Assembly: GCF_014650715.1 (NCBI RefSeq)
Contig: NZ_BMVM01000010.1
Span: 62,001 to 126,000 of the forward strand
Reading direction: 5' to 3'
DNA: 64,000 bases
Origin: Streptomyces bluensis
Lineage (GTDB): Bacteria > Actinomycetota > Actinomycetes > Streptomycetales > Streptomycetaceae
The position numbers were made by a program, and so were the translations under genes. This document shows positions 17,011-24,237 of the stretch, in pieces (the first letter of the stretch is position 1; every line of letters begins with the position of its first letter). The notes beneath the pieces were generated by a model that searched no databases, was not told the origin of the DNA, and saw nothing but the letters and a program-made list of their open reading frames with translations.

Positions 17011-18650
17011 GCTCGGCCGCGGGAACGGGTACGGGCACGGGTACGGAACGCGCGGCCGCGGCAGGGGCTTCGGTCACCTCTGTCGTCGTACGGCTGAAGC
17101 TGTCGCTGTTGCGCAACGGGCTGCGGCAGTCGGGCGGGCGGCGGGCCGCCTATGTCGCCTCCACCGTCCTCGTCCTGCTGTTCGCCGCGTTCCATCTGCT
17201 CGGGCTGATCGCGCTGCGGGGCAACGCGCACGCCGCGTCCGTGACCGTGCTGCTGGTGGCCGTGCTGGCGCTCGGCTGGGCGGTGATGCCGCTGTTCTTC
17301 CCGAGCGGCGACGAGACCCTCGACCCGACACGGCTGGTGATGCTGCCGCTGCGGCCGCGCCCGCTGGTCCGGGCGCTGCTGGTGGCCTCGCTGGTGGGCA
17401 TAGGGCCGCTGTTCAGCCTGTGCCTGCTGGTCGGCTCGGTGATCGCGGTGGCCCGTGGCGCGGCCGCGTACGCCGTCTCCGTCGTGGCCGTCCCGCTCGG
17501 GCTGCTGGTGTGCCTGGCCCTCGCGCGGGCCGTGGCCGCCGCCAACATCCGCCTGCTGACCAGCCGCAAGGGCCGGGACCTGGCCGTGCTGAGCGGTCTG
17601 GTGATCGCGATCGGGGCCCAGCTCGTCAACTTCGCGGCCCAGCGCCTGGAATCGGCCGGACTCGGGCAGCTCGACCCGGCCGCGAACGTGCTGAGCTGGG
17701 TGCCGCCGGCGTCGGTGGTCGGCGCGGTGGACGCGGTGAGCGAGGGATCGTACGGCGTCGGGGCGGCTCGGCTCGCGCTGAGCGCCGTGGCGTTGGCCGG
17801 GCTGCTGTTCCTCTGGTCGCGCACCCTGACCCGGCTGATGACCTCGCCGGACTCCTCCACGCTCCCGGCCGCCGAACCGGCACGGGACCGTACGCGGTCC
17901 GCGGGGCTGGGCCGGATCCTTCCCGCGGGCCGCACCGGCACCATCATGGAGCGCAGCCTGCGGTACGTGTGGCGCGACCCGAAGACCAAGGCGGCCTGGG
18001 TGACATCGCTCGCCATCGGGCTGATCGTCCCCGTCTTCAACGCCCTCCAGGGCACCGGCTCGATCTACTTCGCGTGCTTCGCCGCGGGGATGCTCGGCAT
18101 CCAGACGTACAACCAGTTCGGGCAGGACACATCCGCGTTCTGGATGGTCGCGATGACCATCTCCTCGCCCCGGGACGCGTACGTCGAACTGCGCGGCCGC
18201 GCCCTGGCCATGCTGGTGATCACCCTGCCGTACGCGACGCTCGTGACCGTCCTGACGACGGCGATGCTCGACGGCTGGCCCGCGCTGCCGGAGGTGCTGG
18301 GCCTGTCCTTCGCGCTGCTCGGCGCGATGCTGGCCACGGGTGCCTGGTCCTCGGCCCGCTTCCCGTACTCCATCCCGCAGCAGGGCTACAAGAACGTGGC
18401 CCCCGGGCAGGCGGGCCTCGCCTGGATATCGATCTTCGGCGGCATGGTCGCGTCGGCCCTGCTGTGCGTTCCGGTCATCGCCCTCACCATCTGGCTCAAC
18501 GTCACGGCGGGCGGCGACGACTGGACCTGGCTCCTGCTCCCCCTGGGCACCGCGTACGGCGCGGGCATCACCCTCCTGGGCCTCCGCCTGGCGGCCTCCC
18601 GAACGGCAACGAGACTCCCGGAGATCCTGTCAGCGGTCAGCAGGGGGTGA
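17007..18650 (+). CDS. ABC transporter permease
   Basis: A 547-aa integral membrane protein with about twelve hydrophobic segments. It starts with a Gly/Thr repeat (GTGTGTGTER) before the first helix (YVASTVLVLLFAAFHLLGLIAL). A central cytoplasmic loop (residues ~285-330) separates two six-helix halves, and the second half begins ERSLRYVWRDPKTKAAWVTS. This matches large exporter permeases paired with NatA-like ATPases. Translation is coupled to the ATPase by the ATGA overlap. Confidence 0.92.
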   Translation: MSSAAGTGTGTGTERAAAAGASVTSVVVRLKLSLLRNGLRQSGGRRAAYVASTVLVLLFAAFHLLGLIALRGNAHAASVTVLLVAVLALGWAVMPLFFPSGDETLDPTRLVMLPLRPRPLVRALLVASLVGIGPLFSLCLLVGSVIAVARGAAAYAVSVVAVPLGLLVCLALARAVAAANIRLLTSRKGRDLAVLSGLVIAIGAQLVNFAAQRLESAGLGQLDPAANVLSWVPPASVVGAVDAVSEGSYGVGAARLALSAVALAGLLFLWSRTLTRLMTSPDSSTLPAAEPARDRTRSAGLGRILPAGRTGTIMERSLRYVWRDPKTKAAWVTSLAIGLIVPVFNALQGTGSIYFACFAAGMLGIQTYNQFGQDTSAFWMVAMTISSPRDAYVELRGRALAMLVITLPYATLVTVLTTAMLDGWPALPEVLGLSFALLGAMLATGAWSSARFPYSIPQQGYKNVAPGQAGLAWISIFGGMVASALLCVPVIALTIWLNVTAGGDDWTWLLLPLGTAYGAGITLLGLRLAASRTATRLPEILSAVSRG

Positions 18651-18655
18651 GCTCC

Positions 18656-18689
18656 GCGCCCCGAAAGGCCTGCGGCCCGTGAGGGGCGC
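18656..18689 (+). terminator. Hairpin terminator after the ABC permease
   Basis: Outer arms GCGCCCC (18656-18662) and GGGGCGC (18683-18689) enclose an inner GGCC-tgc-GGCC hairpin. It lies directly behind the permease stop, in a convergent gap. Confidence 0.55.
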
Positions 18690-18690
18690 G

Positions 18691-18770
18691 GCCTTTCAGG
18701 GGCGCGGCCTTTCAGGGGCGCGGCCTTTCAGGGGCGCGGCCTTTCAGGGGCGCGGCCTTTCAGGGGCGCG
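18691..18770. repeat. Five perfect tandem copies of a 16-bp unit
   Basis: The unit gcctttcaggggcgcg repeats without a mismatch at 18691, 18707, 18723, 18739 and 18755. The array feeds directly into the 32-bp dispersed element. It looks like local slippage of the first half of that element. Confidence 0.9.
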
Positions 18771-18794
18771 GGGAACTGCGCGACCAGCCACAAC
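18763..18794. repeat. Dispersed 32-bp intergenic repeat, plus orientation
   Basis: Identical to 9668-9699 over 32 bp. It lies between the convergent permease and hydrolase genes. Confidence 0.85.
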
Positions 18795-18840
18795 TCACCC
18801 GCAGCCAAAAGACGACCCGCACATCAACGGCGCTCGCTTT

Positions 18841-19809
18841 TCACGGCGCCCCGAGCGGAGCGACCCCGTCCAGAAACGGCTCGATCGCGGAGCGCCACGC
18901 GTCCGGCTGGTCGTAGTGGACGAGGTGGCCGGCGTCGGCGACCTCCGCGTACTGGCCGTTCGGCAGGACGCGGACCATCTCCTGGGACTCCGCGCGGCCC
19001 AGCTCGCCGTCGAGGCCACGGACGACGAGGGCCGGGCACCGGACCTGGGCGAGTTCCTCCCAGTGCGCGTCGTACACCCAGGTCTCGCGGGACTTGAGCA
19101 TCTGGTCGAGGTCGAAGACCGGGCGCCAGCCGTCCGGGCCCTCGTGCATGACCTCGGCGTAGAACTCGCCGCGGGACGGGTTGGGGCGCTCCACCCGGGG
19201 GTCGTCCTCGCCGAACCACTTGCGGACGTCGGCGAGCGTGGCGAAGGGCAGGGGCCAGGTCTTGAACCAGTTCTCCCACTCGCGCTGGGAGGCGGCGCCC
19301 AGCGCGGAGGCCCGCATGTCGCAGATGATCAGCCCGCACACCAGGTCGGGGCGCTTGGCGGCGAGCTGCCAGGCGGTCAGCGCGCCCATCGCGTGGCCGA
19401 TGAGGACGGCCGGGGCGAGCCCGAGCTGTTCGAGGGCGGCCTCGACGTCGTCGACGTAGGCCTCACGGGTGTACTCCGCCTCGGACGGCTTGGCGCTCTG
19501 GCCATGGCCGCGCTGGTCGAGCGCGACGGCGCGGCGGCGCTCGGAGAGCCAGCGGGCGGTGGGCGCCCAGTGCGAGGCGCGGCCCATGAGACCGTGCAAT
19601 AACAGCACGCCGGGCGCCTGCGCGGCGCCGGAATCCGCGGGTCCTTCGGCCGCCTCGCCCCGCGCCTCGTCCTGCGCACCGGACCCGACGGCGGGACCGG
19701 CCCCGACGACGGGGTCCGGCCCGGTCGGGTCGGTCTTGGGAGGGTCCCCGAACTCCCAGGCCGCGAGACGTACGCCGCCCGCTCCGGTCACGTCGATGCG
19801 CCGCACCAT
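18841..19809 (-). CDS. Alpha/beta-hydrolase-fold protein lacking the nucleophile serine
   Basis: A 322-aa protein with an alpha/beta hydrolase core: GVLLLHGLMGRASHW (oxyanion region), RAVALDQRGHGQSAKP, and a C-terminal histidine in DAGHLVHYDQPD. The nucleophile elbow reads IGHAMGAL, with Ala where Ser/Asp/Cys is required, so it may be catalytically inactive or use another mechanism. Residues ~25-65 are an Ala/Gly/Pro-rich insert. ATG 19809 follows a run of G; GTG 19815 is an alternative. It is downstream of dmdR1 but separated by a terminator and ~690 bp. Confidence 0.85.
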   Translation of the reverse strand: MVRRIDVTGAGGVRLAAWEFGDPPKTDPTGPDPVVGAGPAVGSGAQDEARGEAAEGPADSGAAQAPGVLLLHGLMGRASHWAPTARWLSERRRAVALDQRGHGQSAKPSEAEYTREAYVDDVEAALEQLGLAPAVLIGHAMGALTAWQLAAKRPDLVCGLIICDMRASALGAASQREWENWFKTWPLPFATLADVRKWFGEDDPRVERPNPSRGEFYAEVMHEGPDGWRPVFDLDQMLKSRETWVYDAHWEELAQVRCPALVVRGLDGELGRAESQEMVRVLPNGQYAEVADAGHLVHYDQPDAWRSAIEPFLDGVAPLGAP

Positions 19810-20133
19810 TGGCACCCCCCAGGCTCCCCTCGGACCGCTCTGCTCCCGTTCCGAGCCGGCCGGTCCCTCGTCCTACGGCTTGTTGTTCCGCTGCTTCCGC
19901 TGCTGCGTCCGGGCTTCTGCTGCTGCTTCTGCTGCTGGCCTTGCTCTTGCTCGCGGTGCTGAAGTTGTGTTGCTTCTGCGTGCCGCACGTGACGGCCGAT
20001 CTTGATTGTTACAGCGTGCGTCCCGCCCAATACGTCACGTGGGCACCTCCGGGCGCACGTTCCCCGGGAGTACTTCCCCTTCGTTCTCCCGTGCGTTTCC
20101 TTTCCCCACACCCCTGACAGACCCCCCAGATTA

Positions 20134-20149
20134 TCGAATGTGCATTCGA
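20134..20149. promoter_or_regulatory. LexA-box-like palindrome
   Basis: TCGAATGTGCATTCGA has seven-base arms that match perfectly around a 2-bp centre. It is close to the actinobacterial SOS consensus TCGAACnnnnGTTCGA, with symmetric C-to-T and G-to-A changes. It would serve a minus-strand transcript reading into the hydrolase gene. Confidence 0.45.
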
Positions 20150-20315
20150 AGAGGTCGTGTCTGGCGGCAACACCCCTCGTTCGAGTGACCCCCCGCCAGG
20201 ATTGCCCGCTGTCGCCGCGGGGAGATCTTCACCGGGAGGCGGACCGCTCGGGGAAAACGGTCCGAGGGGAATGACCCTGAGAGCTCGGGGCTCCGGGTCA
20301 GCACAGGGGAGGACA

Positions 20316-20343
20316 GGCCCCGGCGCCACTCGGCGCCGGGGCC
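20316..20343 (-). terminator. Strong hairpin terminator of dmdR1
   Basis: A 12-bp perfect stem, GGCCCCGGCGCC / GGCGCCGGGGCC, with an actc loop and further gggagg / cctccc pairing outside. It lies 159 bp past the dmdR1 stop. Confidence 0.75.
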
Positions 20344-20364
20344 CTCCCAACGTCTCGCCCGCAT

Positions 20365-21477
20365 ATGCCCGCCCCCTCACTCCTGAGGACAGACTCGCAC
20401 GCAATCCGCGAAAGCGCTGCGATTCGGGCCAGCCACCTTCTCAGCCGTCGAACAGCCGAGCCCAGCGACCCGGACCCCGCGGCACTCGGTGCCGCCTCGT
20501 GTCAGCGCTTGGCCACGAAGACATGCGAGGCGACGTCCGACTGCAACTCCGCGGCCTCGCCGCCGCTGCCCACCAGCACGCCGCCCGCCGACTCCGTCAC
20601 GCTCACCACGGAACCCGGCTGCACACCCGCCCGCCGCAGCGTGTACATCAGCTGCGCGTCGGTCTGGATCGGCTCACCGATGCGCCGTACGACGACGGTC
20701 TTGCCCTCCGTGCCCGGGTCGAGGTCGGACAGCGCCACCATGCCCTCGTCCAGGAACGGGTCCGCGCCGTCCTTCTCGCCCAGCTCCTCCAGGCCCGGGA
20801 TCGGGTTCCCGTACGGCGACTCGGTCGGGTGGCGCAGCAACTCCAGCACGCGGCGCTCCACGGCCTCGCTCATCACGTGCTCCCAGCGGCACGCCTCCGC
20901 GTGCACCTGCTCCCACTCCAGGCCGATCACATCGACGAGCAGGCACTCCGCGAGTCGGTGCTTGCGCATCACGCGCGTGGCCAGGCGGCGGCCCTCGTCC
21001 GTGAACTCCAGATGGCGGTCCGGGGCGACCGACACCAGACCGTCGCGCTCCATGCGCGCCACCGTCTGGCTGACCGTCGGGCCGCTCTGGTCGAGCCGCT
21101 CGGCGATCCGGGCGCGCATCGGGACCACACCTTCCTCCTCCAGTTCGAGGATGGTGCGGAGATACATCTCCGTGGTGTCGATCAGTCCGGACATTCGTGT
21201 GCCCCTTGATGAGATCTGCCGGGGGCTCGACGGCTCCTCGGCGTGTGCGCTGGCCCTGGATTCAATTCTGCCGGATACCACTGACAACCGTGCCGCGCCG
21301 GTGAAACCACGCGGTGACGACTGGGGTCATGACCGTACCGACGGGAACGCGGAACCGTCTCCCCGGGCCGCGATCCGGCGCGCAGCCATGGCGTGGAGCG
21401 GACCGGCCGCTCGTACGGGCCGGGGAGTCGGCAGGGAAGGCGGCAGGCAAGTCGGCCGGGAAGTCGCAGGGAGTTGA
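20365..21477 (+). other. Antisense open frame over dmdR1 (possible adm)
   Basis: A 370-codon frame runs antiparallel to dmdR1. In S. coelicolor, overlapping antiparallel adm products of about 40 and 28 kDa were reported opposite dmdR1 and linked to siderophore and antibiotic production, and the size here fits the larger one. Against it: high-GC antisense frames are common by chance, the sequence is Ser/Arg-rich, and a second long plus-strand frame (20157-21209) also exists. I cannot tell which frame corresponds to Adm. Confidence 0.25.
20502..21194 (-). CDS. dmdR1: DtxR-family iron-dependent repressor (DmdR1-type)
   Basis: A 230-aa regulator that in Streptomyces binds Fe2+ and represses siderophore genes. 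Domains in order: a winged helix (residues 1-70; IDTTEMYLRTILELEEEGVV, then QSGPTVSQTVARMERDGLV), a metal-binding dimer domain with the conserved HRLAECLLVDVIGLEWEQVHAEACRWEHVMS segment (His, Glu and Cys ligands), and a C-terminal SH3-like domain. Length and sequence match the DmdR1 group. ATG 21194 has aagggg upstream; the longer frame to 21287 lacks support. A long antisense frame covers the whole gene, as reported for adm in S. coelicolor. Confidence 0.95.
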   Translation of the reverse strand: MSGLIDTTEMYLRTILELEEEGVVPMRARIAERLDQSGPTVSQTVARMERDGLVSVAPDRHLEFTDEGRRLATRVMRKHRLAECLLVDVIGLEWEQVHAEACRWEHVMSEAVERRVLELLRHPTESPYGNPIPGLEELGEKDGADPFLDEGMVALSDLDPGTEGKTVVVRRIGEPIQTDAQLMYTLRRAGVQPGSVVSVTESAGGVLVGSGGEAAELQSDVASHVFVAKR

Positions 21478-21591
21478 CAGGGAAGTGGTCCAGACCGCAC
21501 CGTGATCGGCATCCGTTCCGCGGGCACGACGGGACCGCGACGGGCGACACCGGACAACGGGCGGCACCTGAACCGGAAGGGCTGTTTTCGG
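21195..21591. promoter_or_regulatory. Divergent promoter region, dmdR1 / SIS gene
   Basis: It must hold both promoters. A TTGACA hexamer at 21474-21479 is a candidate -35 for the SIS gene, without a clear -10. A purine-rich stretch with repeated ggcagggaag-like words lies at about 21420-21475. I see no iron box and no gene. Confidence 0.4.
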
Positions 21592-22347
21592 ATGGGCGAC
21601 AGCAAGCTGGCCGAGCGGTTCTTCGACGCCGCGACGGACCTGCTGCGGCAGGTGCGGGACGAGGAGGCGGAGGCCATCACGGCGGCCGGCACGCTGATCG
21701 CGGACACCGTGGCCGACGGCGGCCGGCTCTTCGCCTTCGGCGCCGGGCACTCCTCGCTCGCCGCGCAGGACATGGTCTACCGCGCGGGCGGCCTCGCCCT
21801 GATGAACCTCCTCGCCGTGCCCGGCGCTGTCGGCGTCGAAGCACCCGCCACGCTGGGCTCCGCCCTGGAACGGGTCGGCGGACTGGCGACCGCGGTCCTG
21901 GACACCAGCCCGCTCCGCTCCGGCGACCTCCTCGTGATCATCTCCCTCTCCGGCCGCAACGCCCTCCCGGTCGAGATGGCGGCGCACGCACGCGAGCTGG
22001 GAGTGAGGGTCATCGGCGTGACGTCGGTGGCGTACGCCTCGCAGACCACGTCCCGGCACGCCTCCGGCACGTATCTGAAGGACCACTGCGACGTCGTCCT
22101 CGACTCCAAGATCCCCGTGGGCGACGCGGAGCTGACCACCGAGAACATCGAGGCCCCCTTCGCCCCCGCCTCCACCGTCGTCACCACCGCCCTCCTCCAG
22201 GCCGTCATGGCCACCGCCGCGGGCACCCTGGCCGACCGCGGCACCGAACCCCCGCTCCTGCGCTCCGGCAACGTGGACGGCGGCCACGAGTGGAACGACC
22301 GCATCATGCGCGAGTACGGCGACCGGATCTTCTACCTGCGGTCCTAA
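21592..22347 (+). CDS. SIS-domain sugar-phosphate-binding protein
   Basis: A 251-aa protein of the sugar isomerase (SIS) superfamily. The phosphosugar-binding features are visible: LFAFGAGHSSLAAQDMVYR near residue 43, VIISLSGRNALPVEMA in the middle, and a C-terminal NVDGGHEWNDRIM. It resembles UPF0309 / N-acetylglucosamine-6-phosphate-related SIS proteins and may act in amino-sugar metabolism or as a sensor. ATG 21592 is preceded by ggaaggg; the upstream extension is not conserved-looking. It is followed by the PAS gene after 116 bp. Confidence 0.88.
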   Translation: MGDSKLAERFFDAATDLLRQVRDEEAEAITAAGTLIADTVADGGRLFAFGAGHSSLAAQDMVYRAGGLALMNLLAVPGAVGVEAPATLGSALERVGGLATAVLDTSPLRSGDLLVIISLSGRNALPVEMAAHARELGVRVIGVTSVAYASQTTSRHASGTYLKDHCDVVLDSKIPVGDAELTTENIEAPFAPASTVVTTALLQAVMATAAGTLADRGTEPPLLRSGNVDGGHEWNDRIMREYGDRIFYLRS

Positions 22348-22463
22348 CGATTTCCCTCAATCTTGCGAGAAGCTGGTGTGTGCTGCGTCACGTTCGAGTT
22401 GAATGACTCCTGAGTAGCAAACCGACGCGCCGTACGTGCGGACGCAGCCTGCAGGGGGTTCAG

Positions 22464-23843
22464 GTGAGTGCTTCCCGGCGTAGGGGGACCACGGAGGAAC
22501 TGGGGCCCGACGAGCCCGAGCGCGACGACTCGGACCTGCTGGCCGCACTGCTCGACGGGATGGACGCCGCGCTGTGCGCTTTCGACGCCGACGGGGTCGT
22601 CACGCACTGGAACCGGGAGGCCGAGCGCATCCTCGGCTGGACCGCCACGGAGGCCGTGGGACGCCATGGATTCGCCGGCTGGGCCGTACGGACGGCCGAC
22701 GCCGAGGAGGTCGAGGGGCGGCTCCTGTCCGCCATGCACGCCCCCGGACGGCAGGTGCACGAGTTCGCGCTGCTGACCAAGGACGGCGGACGCGTCCTCG
22801 TCCGCACCCAGTCGGCCGCCGTACGCGGACCCGACGGCAAACCCGCCGGCGTCTACTGCGCCTTCAGCGAGGTGCACGCCCAGATAGACCTGGAGCGGTC
22901 CATCGCCCTCAGCGAGGCACTCTTCGAGGACGCCGCCTGGGGAGTCGTACTCGTCGACGCCGACCTGCGGCCCGCCGTCGTCAACGCCCACGCGGCCCGC
23001 TCGCTCGGCACCGGACGTACGACCGTGCTCGGACGCCCCCTCGGCGAGCTCCTCACCCAGGGCGTCGAGGAACTCGAAAGCGCCCTCACCCACGTACTCG
23101 CCGAGGGCGCCCCGCCCGCACCCGCCGAGATCTGGGTGGGCGTGCGCACCCCCGACGGCGAGAAGCGGCGCTGCTGGCGCAGCGGCTTCCTGCGCCTGGC
23201 CTCCCCCCTCGCGGAGGAGCCCGTCCCCCTCGGCGTCGGCTGGCTCTTCCGGGACGTCACCGAAGCCAAGCAGAGCGAACAGGAAGCCGCGCTGCTCCGC
23301 TTCCGCACCAACCAGCTCCACCGGGCCACGCGCGCCGCCGCCGAGTGCGAGGACCCCGCCGAGGCCGCCACCGTCCACCTCGACTTCTCCCTCGCCGGCT
23401 TCGCCGACCACGCGATCGTCGACCGGGTGGCCCCGGGCCCGGCAGCGGACGCCGACGCCCCGGTACGGCTCGTACGCGCCGCCGCCACCCCCTCCGGCAC
23501 CCCAGGGCCCAGCCACCTCACCGGCCACGCGGGCCTTCCCGTCCGCTACCCCGAGGGCCACCCCGCCCTCCAGTGCGTCGAGCGCGCCGGTTCCGTACGC
23601 GCCAGCGCCGACACCACCACGCCCGAGATCGCCCGCGCATGGGCCACCGCACGCCAGTGGCCCCCCGACACCGTCCACGCCCTGTGCACCGTCCTCCGCA
23701 GCCGCGGCCGCACCCTGGGTGTCGTGACGTTCCTCCGGGGCAGGGGCCGCACCCAGTTCGAACGCCCGGACGCCGGCTACGCGGAGGACGTGGCGGCGCG
23801 GATCGCGGGGGCGCTGGATCTGGCGGGCTTGGTGGCGGAGTAG
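22464..23843 (+). CDS. PAS-domain sensory protein
   Basis: A 459-aa cytosolic protein. Two PAS domains are visible: residues ~25-140 (LLDGMDAALCAFDADGVVTHWNREAERILGW) and ~145-275 (ALFEDAAWGVVLVDADLRPAVVNAHAARSLG). A C-terminal GAF-like domain (~290-455) follows. No kinase, phosphatase or cyclase domain is present, so it probably passes a signal by protein contact. The GTG start has a G-rich ribosome site (caggggg). It is transcribed towards the small RNA locus. Confidence 0.87.
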   Translation: MSASRRRGTTEELGPDEPERDDSDLLAALLDGMDAALCAFDADGVVTHWNREAERILGWTATEAVGRHGFAGWAVRTADAEEVEGRLLSAMHAPGRQVHEFALLTKDGGRVLVRTQSAAVRGPDGKPAGVYCAFSEVHAQIDLERSIALSEALFEDAAWGVVLVDADLRPAVVNAHAARSLGTGRTTVLGRPLGELLTQGVEELESALTHVLAEGAPPAPAEIWVGVRTPDGEKRRCWRSGFLRLASPLAEEPVPLGVGWLFRDVTEAKQSEQEAALLRFRTNQLHRATRAAAECEDPAEAATVHLDFSLAGFADHAIVDRVAPGPAADADAPVRLVRAAATPSGTPGPSHLTGHAGLPVRYPEGHPALQCVERAGSVRASADTTTPEIARAWATARQWPPDTVHALCTVLRSRGRTLGVVTFLRGRGRTQFERPDAGYAEDVAARIAGALDLAGLVAE

Positions 23844-23867
23844 CCGGTCAGTGCAGTGATCTTCCTG

Positions 23868-23906
23868 GGGAGATCTCCTCGGGAGATCTCCTCGGGAGAT
23901 CTCCTC
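23868..23906. repeat. Three perfect tandem 13-bp repeats
   Basis: The unit GGGAGATCTCCTC occurs at 23868, 23881 and 23894 without mismatch. Each holds a 10-bp palindrome GGAGATCTCC. The array lies just past the PAS gene stop and 36 bp before the -35 of the RNA promoter. It could be an operator array or fold as transcript hairpins. Confidence 0.85.
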
Positions 23907-23941
23907 GCAAACCGCCTCCGAAAATGGCCACGGAAAATGGC

Positions 23942-23970
23942 TTGAGCGCCTCCGCGCTCCTTCTTAGGGT
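23942..23970 (+). promoter_or_regulatory. HrdB-type promoter for the small RNA
   Basis: A -35 TTGAGC at 23942-23947 and a -10 TAGGGT at 23965-23970 are separated by exactly 17 bp, which fits the Streptomyces vegetative consensus. Transcription should start near 23977. Confidence 0.7.
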
Positions 23971-23976
23971 GGGTTC

Positions 23977-24200
23977 CACGCGTGAAAGGAGGTGATCCGG
24001 TACATGTATGAATCCCGGACTCGCGAGGTGGCTGCGGGCTAGCGGCCCGTCACCACACTCAGTGCGGTGCCGGACCAGCGCGTCAGACGAGCGCGCAGCC
24101 GGCCCAATCTCAAGCAGTCACCCGACCCGCAGGCTCGCCGGTAAGTCCGGCCGGCTTCTCGCCGTGAGGCGAGGACCAGAGCCTGCGGGTCGTCTGCGTC
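23977..24200 (+). ncRNA. Probable structured small RNA with extended anti-16S sequence
   Basis: The predicted transcript begins ~8 nt before AAAGGAGGTGATCC (23985-23998), a 14-nt perfect complement of the 3' end of 16S rRNA. A 12-codon frame follows. The 3' part folds well: a 13-bp perfect stem (24124-24136 with 24179-24191) encloses a GCCGG/CCGGC hairpin and a CTCGCC-gtga-GGCGAG hairpin with a GNRA-type loop, giving a three-way junction that may also act as terminator. I recall that an intergenic S. coelicolor sRNA near SCO4389 (scr4389) was reported in this neighbourhood; the match is unverified. No protein gene fits the region. Confidence 0.65.
24004..24042 (+). CDS. 12-codon leader-peptide-like ORF (MYESRTREVAAG)
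   Basis: ATG 24004 to TAG 24042, placed 5 nt after the extended anti-16S sequence (11 nt from the GGAGG core). It could be a translated leader, or merely part of a regulatory RNA. No attenuator-type codon run is present. No long frame follows on the same strand, so a classical leader role is not supported. Confidence 0.4.
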   Translation: MYESRTREVAAG

Positions 24201-24237
24201 TCAGGCGGCCCGCACGGTTCAGGGCACCCCGGCGGTC

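Larger units (their letters stand above)
19810..20501. other. Long intergenic region with palindrome and low-complexity tract
   Basis: It lies between the hydrolase start and the dmdR1 end, both minus strand. Contents: a purine/CAG-like low-complexity tract at about 19870-19960, a 16-bp LexA-like palindrome at 20134-20149, and the dmdR1 terminator. A Leu-rich plus-strand frame across the low-complexity tract has no support as a gene. Confidence 0.5.

Noticed and set aside
19809..20117. Leu-rich 102-codon frame resembling a small membrane protein
   Set aside because: The Leu run comes from a CTG/CTT low-complexity DNA tract, and the rest has no coding bias.
23985..23998. The anti-16S sequence as a fragment of an rRNA operon
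   Set aside because: Only 14 nt match, on the complementary strand, and no other rRNA sequence is nearby.
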